From an uncultured Alphaproteobacteria bacterium (GTDB lineage Bacteria > Pseudomonadota > Alphaproteobacteria > Reyranellales > Reyranellaceae), in contig CAIYWM010000502.1 in NCBI GenBank assembly GCA_903929895.1, forward strand, positions 1 to 11,258: a stretch of DNA of 11,258 nt, written 5' to 3'. Below are positions 6,620 through 11,258 of the stretch, piece by piece. A program made the position numbers and the translations under genes. Under the pieces are notes generated by a model. It was not told the origin of the DNA, did not search any database, and saw only the letters and a program-made list of their open reading frames with translations. Numbering within the stretch: the stretch's first letter is position 1; every line of letters starts with the position of its first letter.

Positions 6620-7605
6620 TTCCGTCCGCGAACGAGTCCCAACACGCGAAGATTCGGCACGAGGATCTTGTCACGTTCTCCCGGCTGGTCGGCAATGACT
6701 ATCGCGCCATGGGGGCAGCGCTCGACGCTACGACGACGGTGGCCGAAGGTAAGTTCCACCTGCGTGAAGTGCGGGCTGGTCTCCTCGTTCACGCCTCGGA
6801 CGCGCGATACGAACACACCGTGACGACGCGGATGGAAAAGCACCAGAGCCTCAACTTTTCGATCGTCCTCAGTGGCGGGTGGCAGGCGACACTTGGCGGG
6901 TCAGCACTCGCCAGCGGCGTCGGACCAAGTGCCACTACCTTCGTATTGTCGGAGGCGGATCTCTGGCAGAAGCATGCGGTGCGCGGAGGCCACGCGCGCA
7001 TGGTCAACGTGATGGCATCGCCAGAATGGTTGGAAGCAGGTATCCTCGACGGCAGCGGAGCTGATCGCTCTTCGATGGCCTCACTCGCGCGCCGGCACAG
7101 GTGGCACGCCCACTGGCGCCCGTCGGCGAGGCTCATGGGATTGGCCGACCGGGTCCTCGGCACGCCTCTTTACGCCGGCGGGTTGCAGAAGCTCTATCTC
7201 GAAAGTCGCGCGATCGATATCGTCGTGGAATCCCTGTCACTTCTCGTCGATTCGCGCGGTCCGGGCGGCCGTGGCAGCCGTCCGGGCGACCACCGGCGGA
7301 TGTGGGCGGTACGCGAAAGGCTGGACCACGCGTCGCACGAGACGCCGTCGCTTGCCGAACTCGCGCGTGAAGCAAGCGTCAGCACGCGCACGCTGCAACG
7401 CCAGTTTGCCGCCGTACACGGCATCGCCATCTTCGAGTACGTGAGGTCGCGTCGACTCGACCAGTCAAGGCGTCTGCTGGAGCGTGAGGGTATCAGTGTC
7501 GCGCAGGCCGCTCACGAAGCCGGCTACTCGAGCGCAGCCAACTTCGCCACGGCTTTCAGGCGCCGGTTCGGCCTCTCTCCCCGGCAGGCCCGCGACGGCC
7601 TTTGA
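6610..7605 (+). CDS. AraC-family transcriptional regulator, PchR-like
   Basis: This is a 331-residue regulator with an N-terminal ligand-sensing part (~50-145, including LNFSIVLSGGWQATLGG) and a C-terminal AraC DNA-binding domain. The first helix-turn-helix is at about 248-268 (LAELAREASVSTRTLQRQFAA). The second is at about 296-317, followed by the family-typical F-R-R-R-F-G-L-S-P-R-Q-A-R. The layout resembles PchR-type regulators, which sense imported siderophores and activate the matching receptor gene. It is the only plus-strand gene, divergent from cruR2 and convergent with the DJ-1/PfpI gene, so it may control unit 2, unit 3 or both. A ligand delivered by TBDR3 is a reasonable guess for its signal. 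The start at 6610 has at best a distant GAGG; a leaderless message is possible. Only 58 nt separate its stop from the next gene's stop, and I see no clear terminator there. Confidence 0.85.
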   Translation: MALLPSANESQHAKIRHEDLVTFSRLVGNDYRAMGAALDATTTVAEGKFHLREVRAGLLVHASDARYEHTVTTRMEKHQSLNFSIVLSGGWQATLGGSALASGVGPSATTFVLSEADLWQKHAVRGGHARMVNVMASPEWLEAGILDGSGADRSSMASLARRHRWHAHWRPSARLMGLADRVLGTPLYAGGLQKLYLESRAIDIVVESLSLLVDSRGPGGRGSRPGDHRRMWAVRERLDHASHETPSLAELAREASVSTRTLQRQFAAVHGIAIFEYVRSRRLDQSRRLLEREGISVAQAAHEAGYSSAANFATAFRRRFGLSPRQARDGL

Positions 7606-7663
7606 CGCAACGGCGGCACTTCGCTGTCTGCCGGCTGGAGGCGCATGCCCAAACATCTCTATG

Positions 7664-8524
7664 TCACCGAGTCCCGAACCTGGCGAAGGCCGTGCGACCC
7701 GTCTTTTCAGCTTCGGCGACGAATCCGGTGAACATGCCTTCGATCATCGCGGTGACCTCTGGGGGGGCGCGCTCGGGCGTGCCTGCCGAGTAGGGGGGCT
7801 TGGGATCGTACTCCGCGATGAGCTGGACGCCCTCCGCATACTGACGATCCCGGAGATGCCCCACGAGAGTCAGGCCGAAATCAATGCCCGCCGTCACGCC
7901 CCCTCCCGTGACCCTGTTTCGATCGGTGACGACTCTGCCGTCTGCGGGCGTGGCGCCGAAGATCGGCAGCAGACCCTTGGTGGCCCAATGTGACGTCGCC
8001 CTGTATCCGGCGAGCAGCCCGGCCGCGCCCAGGAGCAGCGACCCGGTGCAGACCGACGTAACGTACTTCGCACGGTTCCCGCGATCCTTGAGGAAAAGCA
8101 TGGTCGCTTCGTCCTTCATCGCTGCGAGCGTGCCCTGCGAGCCGCCGGGCACGCAGATGATGTCGAGGTCGGCCGGACATTCGTCGAAAGTCATGGACGG
8201 CATCACGGCCAGGCCAGTGTCGCTCTGCACCGGGTCGCGCGTCCTGGCCACTAGATGGACCTTGGCTCCCATCAGGCTTGTCAGCATGTGATGCGGGCCG
8301 ACCATGTCGAGCGCCGTGAACTGCGGATAGACCAGGAAGGCGATCTGCTCCGATCCCATCCAATGGGCGGGCATGGACGACATGTCGTGATCCACCTCCT
8401 TGTGCACGGCTTCGGCGGACGGCCCGGTGCCGCCCGACTGTTGCGCCAGGACATGTCCCGGCAATTGAAGGACCGCCGCGGCCGTGGCGGCCGCGGCGGA
8501 GAATTGACGTCGTGTCAAAGACAT
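7664..8524 (-). CDS. Tat-exported DJ-1/PfpI protein, isonitrile hydratase-like
   Basis: This is a 286-residue protein. A twin-arginine signal (T-R-R-Q-F-S, then a hydrophobic stretch ending V-L-A-Q at ~28) predicts folded export to the periplasm. Residues ~59-225 form a class-I glutamine amidotransferase-like fold of the DJ-1/PfpI group. Visible features are FTALDMVGP at ~69-77, CVPGGSQG at 124-131, the nucleophile elbow S-V-C159-T-G-S, and GGGVTAGIDFGL. The Cys-Thr-Gly-Ser elbow and the Asp in ALDMVGP fit isonitrile hydratase (InhA), which hydrates R-NC to N-formylamine; the characterised enzyme is shorter and not exported. Between signal and domain is a His/Met-rich stretch (H41, H46, M48, M51, H54, M56). 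The start is the ATG at 8524 with GGAAAGG upstream, 13 nt after the TBDR3 stop, so they are co-transcribed. The substrate is not shown by sequence. Confidence 0.82.
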   Translation of the reverse strand: MSLTRRQFSAAAATAAAVLQLPGHVLAQQSGGTGPSAEAVHKEVDHDMSSMPAHWMGSEQIAFLVYPQFTALDMVGPHHMLTSLMGAKVHLVARTRDPVQSDTGLAVMPSMTFDECPADLDIICVPGGSQGTLAAMKDEATMLFLKDRGNRAKYVTSVCTGSLLLGAAGLLAGYRATSHWATKGLLPIFGATPADGRVVTDRNRVTGGGVTAGIDFGLTLVGHLRDRQYAEGVQLIAEYDPKPPYSAGTPERAPPEVTAMIEGMFTGFVAEAEKTGRTAFARFGTR

Positions 8525-8537
8525 GGCGACCTTTCCG

Positions 8538-10859
8538 TCAGAACTTGAAGGCAAACTGGCCATAGACCGAGAGCGGCGCTCCCGGTGCGACCTGTCCGCC
8601 GAGCCAGCTGTACGGCACGAAGTACTGGTTGTTCGTCAGATTCTTGGCCGAAACAACAGCCCTGATCTTGTCGGTCTCGTATCCGATCTTCGCATCGATC
8701 GTATAGTAGCCGGCGGTCTGCCAGAGATTGGTTGCATCCACGTACTGGTTGGAGGCGGCGTAGATCCCGGCGCCCAGGCTGAGCCCCGGCGCCACGCCCT
8801 CGTCGAACAGGTAGTTCAGCCAGAAGCGCCCCGAGTGTTCCGGGACGAAGGGCAGCCGGTAGCCCGCAGGAATGCCTGCCCCGGCGGGGTCGGCGAAGAT
8901 CGCACTCGTGTAACCGTAGCTCGCCAGCACGCTCCAGTTGCGATTGGGCTGGTAGAGAAAGTCGGCTTCGAAGCCGCGCGATGTCTGCTGGGTGAGGGCG
9001 GCGGAAAGGGCGGTCAGCCGGACCGGGACGTTCGTGCGCTCGATCTGGAAGAGCGCCATGGTCCCGGTGAAGGTATCGTTGATGTTGAGCTTCACGCCGG
9101 CCTCGTACTGCGTGGAAAACTCGGGCGCTGGTTGGGCGAACGTCTGCGAGAACGGCACCCACTTCATGCCTTGGGAGTAGCTGCCGTACAGCGACAGCCC
9201 CTTGACCAGATCGACGACGATGCCGGCGCGGGGAAGCAGCCGGGTGGCTTGGGTCACGCGCGTCACCATGGCACCGGTGGCGAACTCGTTATAGGTGATG
9301 TCGATCGACGCCACTCGGGCACCGGCCAGAACATGGAAGCGGTCGTTGATCGTCGACTGCAGCTGCGCGTAGAAGCCCGTCGTCAGATAAGTGTTGTTGA
9401 AGTTGAAGAACGAAGCGCCTTCCCCACGTCCCGGCACGGGGAAGGTATAGGGCGTCGTGAACGATGGATTCTGCAGGTTCACGAGGGAGGGCGTGCAGCC
9501 GAACCCGATGAGAAAGCAGAAGTTGCCATTCGTGTCGACGTTCATGAACCCCCAGTCGGTGACGCGGCTGAAGTCGCCACCGATCAGCAGCGTGTTCTTC
9601 GTCGACTCCGTCGAGAACTTCGCCTGCACCGTCGGGTTGATGCTGAACTCCTGCTGCTGATCGTACACTTCGATGTTGTTGACATCGAAGGTCGACGGCG
9701 GAAACAACGGTGTTCCACCGGTGCCCGTGGCGTCGAGGAAGGCGCTTTGGGAGTTCTGCTGCATCTCCGACCTGCTCCACCGCGCCTTGACGTTGACCGA
9801 CCAGACATCGTCGACGCGATGGTCCAGTGTTCCGGTCACGCCATACATCTTCGAGTAGCTCGGCATGATGTTGGGATCACCGAAGTACAGGCTTCGGTCG
9901 ACGGTGTAGGCGCCGGTGACCGTGCCGCTGACCGGCAGGCCGGGATAAGCCTGTTGGTAGGCTTGCGACACGAAGCCCTGCAGCGTCAGGGTCGTGTCCG
10001 TCTTGTTGGTCAGCGTAAGCGTCGGATTGACGCTGAAGCGGCGGGAATTCAGAACGTCGATGAAGCTGCTGGCGCCGGTATATTCTGACGTGAGGCGGAA
10101 CAGGATGGTCTTTTCCTCGTTCAATGGCTGGTTCACGTCGATGTAGGGGTTGGCATACCAGTAGCTGCCGAACGTCGTGCCGAACTGATACTTCGCCGTG
10201 TCGGTCGGCATCTTCGAGACGACGTTGAGCACGCCGCCGACCGGCGCGCCGGAGCCGCCGCCATAGACCACTGCACTGGGGCCCTTCAGGACCTCGACGC
10301 GTTCGACATTCACCAGCCCGTCGCGGTCGCCCGCGACGAACAGATTGCCGGCGAAGCCGTCGGTCCAGAGTTCCGCACCGAACCCCCTGATCTTCACCGG
10401 GGCCTGCTCGACATTGCCGATCATCCGTGTGTCGACGGGCTGCACGTTGCTGGCGTTCCGGACGGCATCGCTGAGTGTGAGCGAGAGCTGGCTGTCGATG
10501 AGCGAACGCGTAATGACGTTGATGTTCTGGGGCAGCTGCTCAATCGGCGTCGCGGTCCTGGTGGAAGACTTCGCCGTGAGCGCACGAAATCCCTGCACCG
10601 GGCCGGCGGTGGTCTCTTCGATCGGCACACCCGAGCCCTGAACGAGCACCGGCGGGAACACCACGGGCGCCGCTGGTGGCTGGTCCGCGGTCTGGGCCAA
10701 CGCCGGCATGGTCAGAAGTGCCAGGCCGGATCCGAGAAGAAGCTTCGCGGCGCCGGAACGGCCTTCCAGGCGGCGATGTGGACCATTGCGGCTTCCAGAG
10801 GAAACGATCGTAACGCCATTCTCGACGGGATGGGATGCTGTGCCGGGCCTAGCGCGCAT
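8538..10859 (-). CDS. TonB-dependent siderophore-type receptor 3
   Basis: This is a 773-residue outer-membrane receptor. The N-terminus is long (~38 residues) before a hydrophobic signal core ending P-A-L-A-Q at ~56. A TonB-box-like PVLVQG follows at ~70-75, then a plug at ~100-220 with features of the ferric-siderophore receptor group (QLPQNINVITRSLIDSQ, KIRGFGAELWTDGF, VERVEVLKGPSAVVYG, GGVLNVVSKMP). The barrel ends in F-K-F. Two cysteines (Cys448, Cys455; CX6C) may form a disulfide in a barrel loop. The start at 10859 is supported by GGAGG five bases upstream, and it overlaps the end of the preceding small ORF by 11 nt, suggesting coupled translation. It belongs to a different receptor group from TBDR1 and TBDR2. 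The next gene is the exported isonitrile hydratase-like protein. The substrate could be a ferric or cupric chelate; the CruR-like gene upstream favours copper. Confidence 0.9.
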   Translation of the reverse strand: MRARPGTASHPVENGVTIVSSGSRNGPHRRLEGRSGAAKLLLGSGLALLTMPALAQTADQPPAAPVVFPPVLVQGSGVPIEETTAGPVQGFRALTAKSSTRTATPIEQLPQNINVITRSLIDSQLSLTLSDAVRNASNVQPVDTRMIGNVEQAPVKIRGFGAELWTDGFAGNLFVAGDRDGLVNVERVEVLKGPSAVVYGGGSGAPVGGVLNVVSKMPTDTAKYQFGTTFGSYWYANPYIDVNQPLNEEKTILFRLTSEYTGASSFIDVLNSRRFSVNPTLTLTNKTDTTLTLQGFVSQAYQQAYPGLPVSGTVTGAYTVDRSLYFGDPNIMPSYSKMYGVTGTLDHRVDDVWSVNVKARWSRSEMQQNSQSAFLDATGTGGTPLFPPSTFDVNNIEVYDQQQEFSINPTVQAKFSTESTKNTLLIGGDFSRVTDWGFMNVDTNGNFCFLIGFGCTPSLVNLQNPSFTTPYTFPVPGRGEGASFFNFNNTYLTTGFYAQLQSTINDRFHVLAGARVASIDITYNEFATGAMVTRVTQATRLLPRAGIVVDLVKGLSLYGSYSQGMKWVPFSQTFAQPAPEFSTQYEAGVKLNINDTFTGTMALFQIERTNVPVRLTALSAALTQQTSRGFEADFLYQPNRNWSVLASYGYTSAIFADPAGAGIPAGYRLPFVPEHSGRFWLNYLFDEGVAPGLSLGAGIYAASNQYVDATNLWQTAGYYTIDAKIGYETDKIRAVVSAKNLTNNQYFVPYSWLGGQVAPGAPLSVYGQFAFKF

Positions 10860-11070
10860 GAGTGCCTCCAGCCGTCATGACGCTGAAGGTGGCCGCCGAA
10901 TCGGTCGAGCCCTTCCAGCCCACCGTACGCTTGCAGGCACTGGAGAAGGCCGGGAAGAGAGAGCTTCCCGCGAGGTTGGCCAGAGAAACAGCGGCTGGCG
11001 GTAGAGCGAGTGCAGGCACAAAGGCCAGGCCCGCAAAGGCGACGGAAGTCGCCCAGGGAATCGACAACAT
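10849..11070 (-). CDS. Small secreted orphan ORF with a TBDR-type signal peptide
   Basis: This is a 73-codon ORF starting at an ATG with AAGGAAG upstream, in the same position relative to CruR3 as TBDR1 and TBDR2 hold to their CruR genes. Its first ~22 residues (MLSIPWATSVAFAGLAFVPA) resemble the signal peptides of TBDR1 and TBDR2, including G-L-A-F-V-P, and the DNA is also similar there. After that it no longer resembles a receptor: one Cys (S-A-C-K), then a short hydrophilic tail. It overlaps the TBDR3 start by 11 nt. It may be the 5' remnant of a lost or replaced receptor gene, or a small exported or coupling peptide. I do not recognise a family. Intact frame and coupling suggest it is translated. 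Confidence 0.55.
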   Translation of the reverse strand: MLSIPWATSVAFAGLAFVPALALPPAAVSLANLAGSSLFPAFSSACKRTVGWKGSTDSAATFSVMTAGGTHAR

Positions 11071-11141
11071 TTCTTGCTTCCTTGATTGGCTGACGCAGAG
11101 GATCACGCGCGTCAGGCACGCGCGCGTTGCACGATGAAGTG
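11071..11141 (-). promoter_or_regulatory. CruR3 downstream spacer, candidate Rho-dependent copper switch region
   Basis: This 71-nt spacer follows the third DUF2946 stop. It contains a 7-bp hairpin (CGCGCGT at 11106-11112, ACGCGCG at 11118-11124), shares GTGCAACG and GCGTCAG...TCAAGGAAGCA runs with unit 1's spacer, and ends in the same type of ribosome-binding site. A termination role is inferred by analogy with B. pertussis cruR. Confidence 0.42.
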
Positions 11142-11216
11142 TCAGTCGTTCGGAAGCGGTGGCGCGCGGGGTTGTTGTGGGCCGTCGCGGATGGCCCCAG
11201 TCGTTGGATGATGATG
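11142..11216. repeat. Diverged direct repeat, copy B (3' end of CruR3 gene)
   Basis: Partner of the repeat at 2910-2984, with 63 of 75 bases identical without gaps by manual count. Differences include silent and conservative changes, so the protein tail has been kept. The copies are about 8.2 kb apart in the same orientation, which could allow recombination that deletes the DNA between them. Confidence 0.8.
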
Positions 11217-11258
11217 TCGGGACGGGACCCGATCCGAGGCCGGGACCTGATCGACGAA
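11142..11258 (-). CDS. cruR: DUF2946 / CruR-like upstream ORF (copy 3), C-terminal part only
   Basis: The last 38 codons and stop of a gene that begins beyond the window. The visible tail holds an H-H-H-P-T-T-G-A-I-R-D-G-P run and ends Q-P-R-A-P-P-L-P-N-D, nearly the same as CruR copy 1; RAPP is at 11157-11168. The cysteine region lies outside the window and cannot be checked. It heads unit 3, before the orphan signal-peptide ORF, TBDR3 and the DJ-1/PfpI gene. The assignment rests on the close match to copy 1's C-terminus and on gene order. Confidence 0.72.
   Translation of the reverse strand, partial: FVDQVPASDRVPSRHHHPTTGAIRDGPQQPRAPPLPND

Noticed and set aside
7606..7663. Possible shared terminator between the convergent AraC and DJ-1/PfpI genes
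   Set aside because: No convincing stem with a T-run on either strand in this 58-nt gap.
7759..7770. Internal R-A-P-P in the DJ-1/PfpI protein, the same tetrapeptide as the CruR arrest motif
   Set aside because: It lies about 30 residues before the stop within an otherwise ordinary domain, with no spacer or downstream gene of the CruR type; most likely chance in proline-rich sequence.
8523..10088. Long plus-strand open frame (521 codons) antisense to TBDR3
   Set aside because: Same kind of shadow; the minus strand encodes a well-formed receptor over this whole stretch.
10712..11119. 135-codon minus-strand frame overlapping the orphan ORF and the start of TBDR3
   Set aside because: It is in another frame, lacks a signal peptide, and competes with two ORFs that have good ribosome-binding sites.
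1..11258. Mobile element, CRISPR array, tRNA or rRNA as the source of the locus
   Set aside because: No transposase, integrase, terminal inverted repeats, regular short repeats or RNA-gene folds were recognised; the repeats present are explained by paralogous leader genes.

Overview
The window is GC-rich, densely coded DNA from a Gram-negative bacterium. Three TonB-dependent outer-membrane receptors (TBDRs), a TonB fragment, a PCuAC-type periplasmic copper chaperone and the style of the proteins suggest an alphaproteobacterium, perhaps Hyphomicrobiales. That placement is an inference. Everything lies on the minus strand except one AraC-family regulator. I see no rRNA, tRNA, CRISPR array, insertion sequence or phage gene.

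The layout is three metal-uptake operons, all transcribed toward lower coordinates. Unit 1 (3302 down to 1) is DUF2946/CruR-like leader protein, TBDR1, PCuAC copper chaperone, then the N-terminus of a TonB protein cut by the window edge. Unit 2 (6471 to 3408) is DUF2946/CruR-like protein, TBDR2, and a small secreted protein of the 'copper uptake system-associated' type, coupled by a TGATG overlap. Unit 3 (beyond 11258 to 7664) is the C-terminal 38 codons of a third DUF2946/CruR-like protein, a 73-codon secreted orphan ORF carrying a TBDR-type signal peptide, siderophore-type TBDR3, and a Tat-exported DJ-1/PfpI protein resembling isonitrile hydratase. A PchR-like AraC regulator (6610-7605, plus strand) sits between units 2 and 3, divergent from unit 2 and convergent with unit 3.

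The key observation is that each unit has a DUF2946 protein ending in the same C-terminal signature (Q-P-R-A-P-P near the stop), followed by a spacer of 62-71 nt and then an ORF with a related signal peptide. In Bordetella pertussis the DUF2946 protein CruR is an upstream ORF that senses copper as a nascent chain. Copper relieves arrest at a C-terminal RAPP motif, and Rho then terminates transcription before the downstream TBDR gene. The sequence here suggests three copies of such a switch in about 8 kb, each heading a different uptake operon. All the genes would then serve copper, or copper-chelate, acquisition: outer-membrane import energised by TonB, periplasmic handling by PCuAC and the associated protein, and possibly dismantling of an organic copper ligand by the exported DJ-1/PfpI protein. 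The two full-length copies have no CXXC motif, which the B. pertussis protein uses to sense copper. They instead share a Cys plus a His-(Asp/Glu)-Cys-Cys motif.
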